The position numbers were made by a program, and so were the translations under genes. Positions 1 through 6,603 of a stretch of 9,173 bases of DNA are shown here, piece by piece. Source of the DNA: Alphaproteobacteria bacterium (GTDB taxonomy: Bacteria > Pseudomonadota > Alphaproteobacteria > JAEULC01); the NCBI GenBank assembly GCA_020851015.1, contig JADZDN010000160.1:1-9173 (forward strand), written 5' to 3'. Numbering within the stretch: position 1 is the first letter of the stretch; every line of letters starts with the position of its first letter. The notes below the pieces were generated by a model, which was given only the letters and a program-made list of their open reading frames with translations, was not told the DNA's origin and made no database searches.

Positions 1-687
1 TACCTGCGCCGGCACACCGAGGTCCGCGACGTGCTGCTGTCGGGCGGCGACCCGCTGACCCTGGCCGACGAGAAGCTGGACTGGCTTCTGACGCGGCTGC
101 GCGCCATCCCGCATATCGAGTTCATCCGCATCGGCACCAAGGTGCCGATGGTCCTGCCGCAGCGGATCACCAGGGACCTGGTGAAGATGCTGCGCAAGCA
201 CCATCCGCTGTGGATGAGCATCCACGCGACCCATCCCGACGAGCTGACGCCCGAAACCAGGGAATCGACGGCGCGCCTGGCGGACGCCGGCATCCCGCTG
301 GGCAGCCAGACCGTGCTGCTGCGCGGCATCAACGATTCGGTGCCGACGATGAAGGCGCTGATGCACGGGCTGCTGCGCTGCCGGGTCAAGCCCTACTACC
401 TCTACCAGTCCGACCCGATCTCCGGCTCGTCGCATTTCCGCACCCCGGTGGCGAAGGGGCTGGAGATCATCCAGGGCCTGCGCGGCCACACCACGGGCTA
501 CGCCGTGCCGCATCTGGTGATCGACGCGCCGGGCGGCGGCGGCAAGATCCCGATCCTGCCGGACTACGTCGTCGGCCGCGAGGGCGAGGACCTGGTCCTG
601 CGCAACTTCGAGGGCGGCATCTATCGCTACGCCGATCCGGGCGGAACGCTGGGCGCGGAGAAGCGGCTGCCGCTGGCGGCCGAATAA
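1..687 (+). CDS. kamA: Lysine 2,3-aminomutase-type radical SAM/PLP enzyme (KamA family), 5'-truncated
   Basis: The frame is open from base 1 to TAA 685-687, giving the last 228 residues; the start and the radical SAM CxxxCxxC cluster lie before the window. The family moves the alpha-amino group of L-lysine to the beta carbon using SAM, a 4Fe-4S cluster and PLP. Visible family motifs are LLSGGDPL (residues 12-19), VLPQRIT, GSQTVLLRGIND, HFRTP and DAPGGGGK. Asp138 and Asp175 are 37 residues apart and Lys182 follows 7 later. This matches my memory of the lysine-binding Asp293/Asp330 and PLP Lys337 of the Clostridium subterminale enzyme. EpmB (the EF-P lysine mutase) lacks the DAPGGGGK segment, and glutamate 2,3-aminomutase is reported to have the Asp pair replaced, so lysine is the favoured substrate. 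The cysteine-rich C-terminal tail of the clostridial enzyme is absent. It is the first visible gene of the four-gene plus-strand group. Family is secure; exact substrate is inferred. Confidence 0.9.
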   Translation, partial: YLRRHTEVRDVLLSGGDPLTLADEKLDWLLTRLRAIPHIEFIRIGTKVPMVLPQRITRDLVKMLRKHHPLWMSIHATHPDELTPETRESTARLADAGIPLGSQTVLLRGINDSVPTMKALMHGLLRCRVKPYYLYQSDPISGSSHFRTPVAKGLEIIQGLRGHTTGYAVPHLVIDAPGGGGKIPILPDYVVGREGEDLVLRNFEGGIYRYADPGGTLGAEKRLPLAAE

Positions 688-710
688 GAACGACCAGCCT
701 GAACGGGGAC

Positions 711-716
711 AGGGAG
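711..716 (+). promoter_or_regulatory. Ribosome binding site AGGGAG for the first ATP-grasp gene
   Basis: AGGGAG lies 7 bases before ATG 724 but only 1 base before the alternative GTG 718. The spacing therefore decides for ATG 724. It sits in the 36-base gap after the aminomutase stop, where I see no promoter or terminator. Confidence 0.6.
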
Positions 717-723
717 CGTGCAC

Positions 724-1740
724 ATGCTGGTCGGGATCGCCTACGACCTGCGCGGCGACTATCTGGCGGAAGGCTATAGCGAGGAAGAGACCGCCGAGTT
801 CGACAGTCCGGCGACCATCCAGGCGCTGGACGACGCGATCGCGGCCCTCGGCCATCGCGCCCAGCGCATCGGCAATGTCCGGCGCATGGTCGAACGCCTG
901 GCCCGCGGCGAACGCTGGGACCTGGTGTTCAACATCACCGAGGGGCTGAACGGCATGGGCCGCGAGGCCCAGGTGCCGGCCATCCTGGACGCCTATGGCA
1001 TCGCCTACACCTTCTCGGACCCCGTGATCATGGGGCTGACCCTGCACAAGGGTCTGACCAAGCGGGTGGTACGGGATTGCGGCGTGCCGACGCCCGACTT
1101 CGCGGTGATCGAGGCCGAGGCCGACCTCGCGCGGGTCAGCCTGCCCTACCCGCTGTTCGCCAAGCCCGTCGCCGAGGGCACCGGCAAGGGCGTCACCCCG
1201 GCCTCGCGCATCGCCGACCGCCGGCAATTGCGCGCGGTATGCTGCGAGCTCCTGAAGCGCTTCGACCAGCCGGTGCTGGTCGAGACCTTCCTGCCGGGAC
1301 GCGAGTTCACGGTGGGCATCGTCGGCACCGGCGCGCGCGCCCAGGCCATCGGGGCGCTGGAAGTGATCCTGAAGGACAATGCCGAGCAGGGCGTCTACTC
1401 CTACGTCAACAAGGAGGAGTGCGAGGAGCGCGTCATCTACCGGCTGGTCGACGACGCGCTGGCGCGCGAGGCCAGCACGGTGGCGCTGGCGGCCTGGCGG
1501 GCGCTCGGCTGCCGCGACGCGGGGCGGATCGACCTGCGCGCCGACGCGGCCGGACGCGTCAACTTCATCGAGGTCAACCCGCTGGCCGGGCTGCACCCCT
1601 CGCATTCCGACCTGCCGATCCTCTGGCAGCAGGCCGGCGGCCAGTATGTCGACCTGATCCGCCGCATCGTCGAGTCGGCCAGCACGCGGATCGGCGCCGG
1701 CCGCATCCGCCACCCGGCGCCCCGCGCCGCCGCCGAATAG
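724..1740 (+). CDS. ATP-grasp ligase of the D-Ala-D-Ala ligase fold, first of a tandem pair
   Basis: The protein has 338 residues and is probably a cytosolic ATP-dependent carboxylate-amine ligase acting through an acyl-phosphate. The N-terminal domain carries FNITEGLNGMGRE (69-81) and SDPVIMGLTLHKGLTKR (98-114), then the VPTP turn typical of Ddl proteins. The ATP-grasp core has LFAKP (Lys147) and an unusual glycine loop EGTGKGV (151-157) where Ddl has GSS-type residues. VLVETFLPGREF (184-195) and GRID (Asp270) follow, with Glu283 and Asn285 as metal ligands. The Asp-to-Glu and Glu-to-Asn spacings (13 and 2) are those I recall for E. coli DdlB. The start is ATG 724, chosen for its ribosome binding site. 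The next gene starts 5 bases after the stop. Peptidoglycan D-Ala-D-Ala ligation is unlikely: there is no mur/fts context and it sits beside a homologue and an aminomutase. The true substrates cannot be read from sequence; a beta-amino acid is the contextual guess. Confidence 0.85.
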   Translation: MLVGIAYDLRGDYLAEGYSEEETAEFDSPATIQALDDAIAALGHRAQRIGNVRRMVERLARGERWDLVFNITEGLNGMGREAQVPAILDAYGIAYTFSDPVIMGLTLHKGLTKRVVRDCGVPTPDFAVIEAEADLARVSLPYPLFAKPVAEGTGKGVTPASRIADRRQLRAVCCELLKRFDQPVLVETFLPGREFTVGIVGTGARAQAIGALEVILKDNAEQGVYSYVNKEECEERVIYRLVDDALAREASTVALAAWRALGCRDAGRIDLRADAAGRVNFIEVNPLAGLHPSHSDLPILWQQAGGQYVDLIRRIVESASTRIGAGRIRHPAPRAAAE

Positions 1741-1745
1741 GGCCA

Positions 1746-2777
1746 ATGCCGCGCCGCAGGGCATCGCGGCCCGCGCCCGACACCGTCGCCGTGCTGCACG
1801 GCGCGGTGAGGCCCGGCGCGCCGACCGACGAGCAGGACACGCTGGTCCAGGTCGCCATCGTCGCCACGGCGCTGGAGCGGCTGGGCTGGCACGCCACGCC
1901 CGTGCCCGTGACGCTTGACCTTGCCGCCCTGGCCAGGCGGATCGAGGCGCTGAAGCCGGCCTTCGCCTTCAACCTGGTCGAGGCGCTGGGCGGCGTCGGC
2001 CGCTACATCCACCTGGCGCCCACGGTGCTGGACCAGATCGGCCTTGCCTATACCGGCTCGGACGCGACCGCGATCCTGCTGACTTCGCACAAGGTCCTGG
2101 CCAAGCGGATGCTGGCGGCGGCGGGGATGCCGACGCCCGCCTGGATCGACGAGCAGGGCGCGAGCGGCGCCGACCCCGCCGGGCGGTTCATCGTCAAGTC
2201 GGTCTGGGAGGACGCTTCGATCGGGCTGGAGCCCGGCTCGGTCGTCGAGGGGCGGGCGGCGGCGGAACGGCGCCTGGCCGAGATGGGCGCGCGGCACGGC
2301 GGCGCATGGTTTGCCGAGGCCTATGTCGAGGGCGGCGAATTCAACGTCGCGCTGCTGGACGGGCCCGGCGGGCCGGAGATTCTGCCGGTCGCGGAAATCC
2401 GCTTCGTCGACTTCCCGCCCGGCGCGCCGCGCATCCTCGACTACGCCTCGAAATGGGACCCGCACTCCTTCGCTTACACCCATACGCCGCGGAGCTTCGA
2501 TCTGGCACCGTCAGATGCCGGCCTGGTCGAAGAATTGCGCGGGCTTGCATTGCGCTGCTGGCGCCTGCTGGGCCTCGGCGGCTATGCGCGGGTCGATTTC
2601 CGCGTCGACCGGGCGGGCCGGCCCTACATTCTCGAGGTCAACGCCAATCCCTGCCTGTCGCCCGACGCCGGCTTCGCCGCCATGCTGGAGCAGGCAGGCA
2701 TCGGCTTCGACCAGGCGATCCAGCGGATCATCGCGCCTTGCGCGGCGCCGGCCGCGCTGAAGCGCCGTGCGGGCTAG
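1746..2777 (+). CDS. ATP-grasp ligase of the D-Ala-D-Ala ligase fold, second of a tandem pair
   Basis: The protein has 343 residues and is homologous to the preceding one. Shared blocks include FAFNLVEALGGVGR (73-86), AYTGSDATAILLTSHK (101-116) and GMPTP. The ATP-binding core shows FIVKSVWEDASIGLEPGS (148-165; Lys151 and an acidic Ser-Gly loop), WFAEAYVEGGEFN (188-200) and YARVDF (280-285). Asp284, Glu297 and Asn299 form the metal site with the same 13/2 spacing as its neighbour, so both copies look active. It differs in the phosphate loop and after the EVN motif (NANPCLSPDAGF here, against NPLAGLHPSHSDLP in the first), where Ddl enzymes bind the second substrate. The two ligases thus probably use different acceptors. 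ATG 1746 is the first start after the upstream stop, and its ribosome binding site is weak. The same frame runs open far upstream only because of high GC. The 3' end overlaps the acetyltransferase gene by 11 bases. Confidence 0.85.
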   Translation: MPRRRASRPAPDTVAVLHGAVRPGAPTDEQDTLVQVAIVATALERLGWHATPVPVTLDLAALARRIEALKPAFAFNLVEALGGVGRYIHLAPTVLDQIGLAYTGSDATAILLTSHKVLAKRMLAAAGMPTPAWIDEQGASGADPAGRFIVKSVWEDASIGLEPGSVVEGRAAAERRLAEMGARHGGAWFAEAYVEGGEFNVALLDGPGGPEILPVAEIRFVDFPPGAPRILDYASKWDPHSFAYTHTPRSFDLAPSDAGLVEELRGLALRCWRLLGLGGYARVDFRVDRAGRPYILEVNANPCLSPDAGFAAMLEQAGIGFDQAIQRIIAPCAAPAALKRRAG

Positions 2778-3276
2778 CGCCGTTCCGGCGCGCGCCTCGC
2801 CGCGCTTTCGCGACGCGCCCCGGGCGAGCGACGCCGGCGCGATCCGGCGGATCGTGGAATCCACCGGATTCTTCCGGCCGGACGAGGTCGCGGTCGCGGT
2901 CGAGCTGGTCGAGGAGCGCCTGGCGCGGGGAATCGCGGCGAGCGGCTATCATTTCGTGTTCGCCGACGATGGCGGCGACGCCATCGGCTATGCCTGCTTC
3001 GGCCCGATTCCCTGCAGCCTCGCGAGCTGGGACCTTTACTGGATCGCCGTCGAGAACGGCGCGCGCGGCCACGGCCTGGGCCGCGAATTGCTTCGCCGGG
3101 CCGAAGAAGCCGTGCGCGGCGCCGGCGGCACGGCGATCTACATCGAGACCTCGTCGAAGCCGCAATACGACGCGACCCGCGCCTTCTACCTGGCCTGCGG
3201 CTACGGGCTGGAGCATGTCTTCGCGGATTTCTACGCGCCGGGCGACGGCAAGGCGGTCTATTCGAAACGACTCTGA
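2767..3276 (+). CDS. GNAT family N-acetyltransferase
   Basis: The protein has 169 residues and transfers an acyl group, normally acetyl from CoA, to an amine. GNAT motif A is clear: strand LYWIAV (90-95), then the pyrophosphate-binding turn RGHGLG (100-105) and helix RELLRRAEEAV. Motif B follows with IYIETSSKPQYDATRAFYLACGY (124-146), where Tyr141 is the likely general acid. The N-terminal part FRDAPRASDAGAIRRIV (14-30) is the usual first strand and helix. The start is GTG 2767, overlapping the previous gene by 11 bases; the next possible start would remove the first helix. Lysine 2,3-aminomutase paired with a GNAT recalls AblA/AblB, which makes N-epsilon-acetyl-beta-lysine as a compatible solute. 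This protein is shorter than AblB as I remember it, and the two ligases in between are not part of that pathway. The acyl acceptor is unknown; it may be beta-lysine or a peptide containing it. Confidence 0.85.
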   Translation: MRASAVPARASPRFRDAPRASDAGAIRRIVESTGFFRPDEVAVAVELVEERLARGIAASGYHFVFADDGGDAIGYACFGPIPCSLASWDLYWIAVENGARGHGLGRELLRRAEEAVRGAGGTAIYIETSSKPQYDATRAFYLACGYGLEHVFADFYAPGDGKAVYSKRL

Positions 3277-3284
3277 GGCAGGCT

Positions 3285-3316
3285 TCCTTCGACGGGCTCA
3301 TCCTTCGACAGGCTCA
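3285..3316. repeat. 16-bp tandem direct repeat, one mismatch
   Basis: Two copies of TCCTTCGACRGGCTCA lie end to end (3285-3300 and 3301-3316) and differ only at the R position (G, then A). The second copy is most of the left arm of the inverted repeat that follows, so the first looks like a partial extra copy of the same element. The block starts 8 bases after the GNAT stop. Confidence 0.85.
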
Positions 3317-3365
3317 GGATGAGGATCGTTTGGTATTCGCCTCATCCTGAGCCTGTCGAAGGATG
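3299..3365. repeat. Perfect 26-bp inverted repeat with 15-base loop (REP-like palindrome)
   Basis: The left arm 3299-3324 is exactly the reverse complement of the right arm 3340-3365; the loop is 3325-3339. The core TTCGACAGGCTCAGGATGAG is a motif I recall as a dispersed palindrome in many alphaproteobacterial genomes; a genome search is needed to confirm copies here. It lies between convergent genes, where so stable a hairpin could stop transcription or block 3' exonucleases on both strands. There is no T-run on either side, so it is not a textbook intrinsic terminator. It also encodes the end of the lpxL-like protein. Confidence 0.9.
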
Positions 3366-4291
3366 GGGCTCGTGCTGCTGCCACCTTCATCCTTCGGCCA
3401 GCGGCGGTGCAGCCACAGCCAGTGTTCGGGTCTGGCGCGGATCCAATCTTCCATGCGCCGGTTGACCGCGGTCATCAAGGCCAGCACGTCGGCGTCGCGG
3501 TCGCCGGTTTTCGGCAGCGCCAGCGGCGGCTCGCAGATCACGCGGAACCGCGTGTCGCCCAGGCGCTCGACGTGCACCGGCACGACCGGGCATGCGAAGC
3601 GCAGGGCAAGCTGGGCGAGCGCGGGCGCGGTCATGGCGGGGCGGCCGAAGAACGGCACGGCGATGCCCTCGTTCATCTTCTGGTCGACCAGCATGATGAC
3701 GTGGCCGCCGGACTGCATGACCTGCAGCAGGCGCCGCGCGCCGCGCACGCCCTTGCGGATCAGTTCGGCGCCACTGACGCTCTGCAGCTTGCGGATGTAC
3801 TCGTCGAGCAGCAGGTTGTTGGCGTTGCGGTAGACGACGTTGACCGGCAGCCGGCGCATCCGCGCGGCGAGCGTCACCATCTCACAGCTCGCCAGATGGG
3901 CCGAGAAGATGATGCCGGGCTTACCGTCCTCGCGCAGGGCGTCGAGATGCTCGCCGCCGACGATCTCGACCCGGTTCGCGGCATCGTCGACGATGGTCTT
4001 CAGATGCGCGTATTCGCACACCGTGCGCGACAGGTCGTCCCACATCTCGGCGACGATGCGCTCGCGCTGGGCTTTGCCGAGGCCGGGAAAGGCGCGGTCG
4101 AGGTTGCGCCGGGCGATCGTGCTGGCGCCCATATGCGGCCCCAGGCGGCGCGCGATGGCGGCGATGCCGTTGGTCGCCGTGCGCATCGGCAGGGCGCGCA
4201 TCAGCTCCATCAGCCCGATCATGCCCCAGCCGCGGATCGGCCGCAGGACCGCGAGCCACCACCGCCCGATCGGCCCCCTAGGCGCGGCCAT
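3314..4291 (-). CDS. lpxL: LpxL/HtrB-type lipid A late acyltransferase
   Basis: The protein has 325 residues and belongs to the lysophospholipid acyltransferase superfamily; it adds a secondary acyl chain to Kdo-lipid A at the inner membrane. The catalytic HX4E motif is SAHLASCEM with His132 and Glu137. Other family marks are RRNLDRAFPG (61-70), DQKMNEGIAVPFFGRPA (203-219), and ARPEHWLWLHRRWP (286-299), the usual end of the family. From Pro309 the 17 last residues (PILRQAQDEANTKRSSS) come from the inverted repeat, and the TGA stop lies in its far arm, so this tail is an acquired extension. The start ATG 4291 overlaps the lpxK stop by 14 bases and has GGTGAG 8 bases upstream. The Met codons at residues 24 and 28 are possible shorter starts. 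Whether it is an LpxL, LpxM or LpxXL-type enzyme, and which chain it transfers, cannot be told from sequence. Confidence 0.88.
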   Translation of the reverse strand: MAAPRGPIGRWWLAVLRPIRGWGMIGLMELMRALPMRTATNGIAAIARRLGPHMGASTIARRNLDRAFPGLGKAQRERIVAEMWDDLSRTVCEYAHLKTIVDDAANRVEIVGGEHLDALREDGKPGIIFSAHLASCEMVTLAARMRRLPVNVVYRNANNLLLDEYIRKLQSVSGAELIRKGVRGARRLLQVMQSGGHVIMLVDQKMNEGIAVPFFGRPAMTAPALAQLALRFACPVVPVHVERLGDTRFRVICEPPLALPKTGDRDADVLALMTAVNRRMEDWIRARPEHWLWLHRRWPKDEGGSSTSPILRQAQDEANTKRSSS

Positions 4292-5270
4292 CGGCGGGTC
4301 TCACCAGCGCGCGGCCCAGGATGGCGCCGGCAGCCTGCTCGTCGTCCCATGCCAGCTCGACCGGCAGCACATGCACCATGTTGAGCGCGCCCGGCGGCAG
4401 GCGCACGGCGTCCTTGGCGGTTGTCACCAGCACCGCGTCGCGCGTGGCCGCGTGCTCGACCATGCCCATCACTTCCTCGGGCCGGTAGCGGTGATGGTCG
4501 GGAAAGTCGCGCGTCGCCACCACCAGCGCCCCCAGGTCGCGCAGCGTGCGGTAGAACTTCTCCGGCCGCCCGATGCCGGCGAAGGCGGCGACCCGCTCGC
4601 CGCGATAGCGCGCGCCGTCCGCGCCGGGCACCAGGCGCGCGCGCATCACCGGCACGCGACCGCCGAGCGCAGCCATCGCGCCGACGCTGTCCTCGCCCAC
4701 CAGCACCACCGCGTCGGCCCGCGCCAGCCCGTCGGCCACGCGCTCGCGCAGCGGGCCGGCGGGGATCACGCGCCCGTTGCCGAAACCCTGGCCGCCATCG
4801 ACCACCAGCAGCGACAGCGTCTTGACCAGGGACGGGTTCTGGAACCCGTCGTCCATCACGATGAGACCGGCGCCGGCCGCGACCGCCGCGCGCGCGCCGG
4901 CGGCACGGTCATGCGCGACCCAGGTCGGCCAGCGGGCGGCCAGCAGCAGGGGCTCGTCGCCGACCTCGGCCGCCGTGTCGCGTGCCGGCTCGACCCGGTG
5001 CGGCCCGGCGATCCTGCCGCCATAGCCGCGGCTGAGCAGGTGCACCGCCAGGCCCCGCGCCACGTACCAGCGCGCCGCGGCGAGCGCGACCGGCGTCTTG
5101 CCCGCCCCGCCCGCGACCAGGTTGCCGATGCAGACCACCGGTACGGGCGCCCGGTAGGGCCGCGCCAGGGCGCGCCGCAGCCGGGCGGCCGCCAGCCAAG
5201 CCATGCCCGCCGGCGCCAGCAGCCGCGCGACCGCGCTGTCCGACCGCTGCCAGAACTCAGGAGCGCGCAC
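4278..5270 (-). CDS. lpxK: Tetraacyldisaccharide 4'-kinase
   Basis: This enzyme phosphorylates the 4' position of the lipid A disaccharide with ATP at the cytosolic face of the inner membrane. Counted from GTG 5270 the protein has 330 residues, close to the usual ~330. Visible motifs are the Walker A/P-loop GNLVAGGAGKTP (49-60), LSRGYGG (79-85), DEPLLLA (105-111), VMDDGFQNPSL (138-148), NGRVIPAGPLRE (165-176), FAGIGRPEKFY (230-240), DFPDHHRY (255-262) and TTAKDAVRL (283-291). GTG 5270 is preferred because it gives the family-like N-terminus (V/M)RAPEFW and overlaps the waaA stop by 14 bases, the same overlap seen between lpxK and lpxL. ATG 5303 would add 11 residues; longer upstream starts add low-complexity sequence that shadows waaA. 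Function is secure, start less so. Confidence 0.93.
   Translation of the reverse strand: MRAPEFWQRSDSAVARLLAPAGMAWLAAARLRRALARPYRAPVPVVCIGNLVAGGAGKTPVALAAARWYVARGLAVHLLSRGYGGRIAGPHRVEPARDTAAEVGDEPLLLAARWPTWVAHDRAAGARAAVAAGAGLIVMDDGFQNPSLVKTLSLLVVDGGQGFGNGRVIPAGPLRERVADGLARADAVVLVGEDSVGAMAALGGRVPVMRARLVPGADGARYRGERVAAFAGIGRPEKFYRTLRDLGALVVATRDFPDHHRYRPEEVMGMVEHAATRDAVLVTTAKDAVRLPPGALNMVHVLPVELAWDDEQAAGAILGRALVRPADGRA
4300..4305 (-). promoter_or_regulatory. Probable ribosome binding site GGTGAG for the lpxL-like gene
   Basis: On the minus strand GGTGAG lies 8 bases before ATG 4291, inside the end of lpxK. It supports this start over the internal Met codons and fits coupled translation. Confidence 0.4.
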
Positions 5271-6603
5271 GAAACCCGGTGTCGTGGCCGATGTTGTGTC
5301 CATCGGCGCCGTTGGGCGCGGCGCCATTGGCGTGCCGGCGCTGGGCCGCGTCGAGCCAGGGCTTGATCTCGCGCAGCACGGCGTCGAGCACGCCCGCCTC
5401 GGCCTCGGCCACGGCCCGCCCGGCCCGCGCGAGCGCGCCGCGCCGCGCCCGGTCGGCCAGCAGGGCCGCAACGCCGGCGGCCAGCCCGGCCTCGTCAGCG
5501 ACCTCGGTCAACGCGCCGCCGGCCCGCAATCGGTCGACCATCTCGGCGAAATTGTGCATGCGCGGCCCCAGCACGACGGCACAGCCGAGCTGCGCGGGTT
5601 CGAGCGGGTTGTGCCCGCCCTCGTGCAGCAGCGATTTGCCGACAAAGACCACCTCGGCCAGGCGATAGAAGAGCCCCAGCTCGCCCATCGTGTCGGCCAG
5701 GTAGATGTCGGCCCCCTCGATCGCATCGCCGGCGCTGCGCCGCGCCACGCGATGCCCTTCGCGCGCCAGCTCGGCCGCGATCGCCTCGCCGCGATCGGCA
5801 TGACGCGGCACGATGATGGTCAGCAGTCCGGGCTGTGCCGGCGCCATCGCGCGATGCACCCGCGCGGCGAGCGCCTCCTCGCCGGGATGGGTGCTGGCGG
5901 CCAGCCAGCGCGGGCGGTTACCGATCGCGCGGCGCAGGCGCTCGAGCGCCTTCTCGTCGACCGGCAGCGGCGCGGCGGCGAATTTCAGGTTGCCGACCGA
6001 CAGCGCCTTCGGCGCGCCGAGGGCGGACAGGCGGACGGTCTGCTCCTCGTCCTGGCCGAGGCAGAGCGCGAAATGGCCGAGCAGCGGCCGGATCAGGAAG
6101 GGCACGCGCTTCCAGCGCAGGAACGATGCTTCGGACATCCGCCCGTTGAGCAGCACCAGCGGTATCCGCGCGTCCGCCACGCCCTGGATCATGTTCGGCC
6201 ACAGCTCGGACTCCAGCCACAGCGCCAGGTCGGGCCGCCAATGATCGAGGAACCGCTGGATCCACCCGGCGTGGTCCACCGGCACATACTGATGGAACGC
6301 CCGGGGCGGCAGCCGGCTCGCCAGCAGCCGCGCCGAGGTCACCGTGCCGGTCGTGACCAGCACGCTGAGATCGGGCCGCTCGGCCAGCACCCGCTCGATA
6401 AAGGCAAGGGCGGAAAGCGATTCCCCGACCGACGCGCCGTGCACCCAGGCAAGCGCCCCCGCGGGCCGCGGCCGCGACGGCTCGCCGAAGCGCTCCGCCA
6501 GCCGCTCGGCGTCCTCCTTGCCAGCGGCGCGGCGCCGCTCGAGGTAGAGGCGGATCAGCGGTTCGGCCGCGGCGGTCAGGCCGCGATAGAACGACAGGGT
6601 CAC
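5257..6603 (-). CDS. waaA: 3-deoxy-D-manno-octulosonic acid (Kdo) transferase
   Basis: WaaA (KdtA) is a GT-B glycosyltransferase that adds Kdo from CMP-Kdo to lipid IVA at the inner membrane. The 448 residues carry a membrane-proximal N-terminus and HGASVGES (55-62), with Glu61 as the probable catalytic base. Further blocks are TTGTVTSA (84-91), LESELWPN (130-137), NGRMSEAS (153-160), VGNLKF (203-208), AASTHPGEE (235-243), PRHADRGE (266-273), and DTMGELGLFYRLAEVVFVGKS (304-324) followed by GGHNPLEPA (329-337), which binds the nucleotide. The start is GTG 6603, whose GTGA overlaps the TGA of the upstream COG2121 gene by 4 bases, a classic coupling arrangement. After about residue 418 there is a Gly/Asn/His-rich tail of some 30 residues, so it runs longer than E. 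coli WaaA (425). Whether it adds one or two Kdo units cannot be seen. Confidence 0.93.
   Translation of the reverse strand: MTLSFYRGLTAAAEPLIRLYLERRRAAGKEDAERLAERFGEPSRPRPAGALAWVHGASVGESLSALAFIERVLAERPDLSVLVTTGTVTSARLLASRLPPRAFHQYVPVDHAGWIQRFLDHWRPDLALWLESELWPNMIQGVADARIPLVLLNGRMSEASFLRWKRVPFLIRPLLGHFALCLGQDEEQTVRLSALGAPKALSVGNLKFAAAPLPVDEKALERLRRAIGNRPRWLAASTHPGEEALAARVHRAMAPAQPGLLTIIVPRHADRGEAIAAELAREGHRVARRSAGDAIEGADIYLADTMGELGLFYRLAEVVFVGKSLLHEGGHNPLEPAQLGCAVVLGPRMHNFAEMVDRLRAGGALTEVADEAGLAAGVAALLADRARRGALARAGRAVAEAEAGVLDAVLREIKPWLDAAQRRHANGAAPNGADGHNIGHDTGFRARS

Noticed and set aside
1..687. EpmB-type EF-P lysine mutase
   Set aside because: It has the DAPGGGGK segment and Asp pair of free-lysine aminomutases, and no epmA or efp gene is nearby in the window.
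718..723. GTG 718 as the start of the first ATP-grasp gene
   Set aside because: Only one base separates it from AGGGAG; ATG 724 has proper 7-base spacing.
1077..1745. Upstream extension of the second ATP-grasp gene inside the first
   Set aside because: The extension is low-complexity Arg/Gly/Ala sequence without homology; family similarity begins only after ATG 1746.
1437..2483. 348-residue minus-strand open frame across both ATP-grasp genes
   Set aside because: It spans the end of one real gene and most of the next, has biased composition and no motifs.
724..2777. Peptidoglycan D-alanine-D-alanine ligase (ddl)
   Set aside because: There is no mur/fts context, two diverged tandem copies sit with an aminomutase and a GNAT, and the glycine loop and acceptor segments differ from Ddl.
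3299..3365. Classic Rho-independent terminator
   Set aside because: The hairpin is strong but has no T-run after it on either strand and a 15-base loop, so it is listed as a repeat; a transcription-stopping role remains possible.
3840..5366. 508-residue plus-strand open frame opposite lpxL/lpxK
   Set aside because: Antisense to two well-conserved lipid A genes and has no domain signature.
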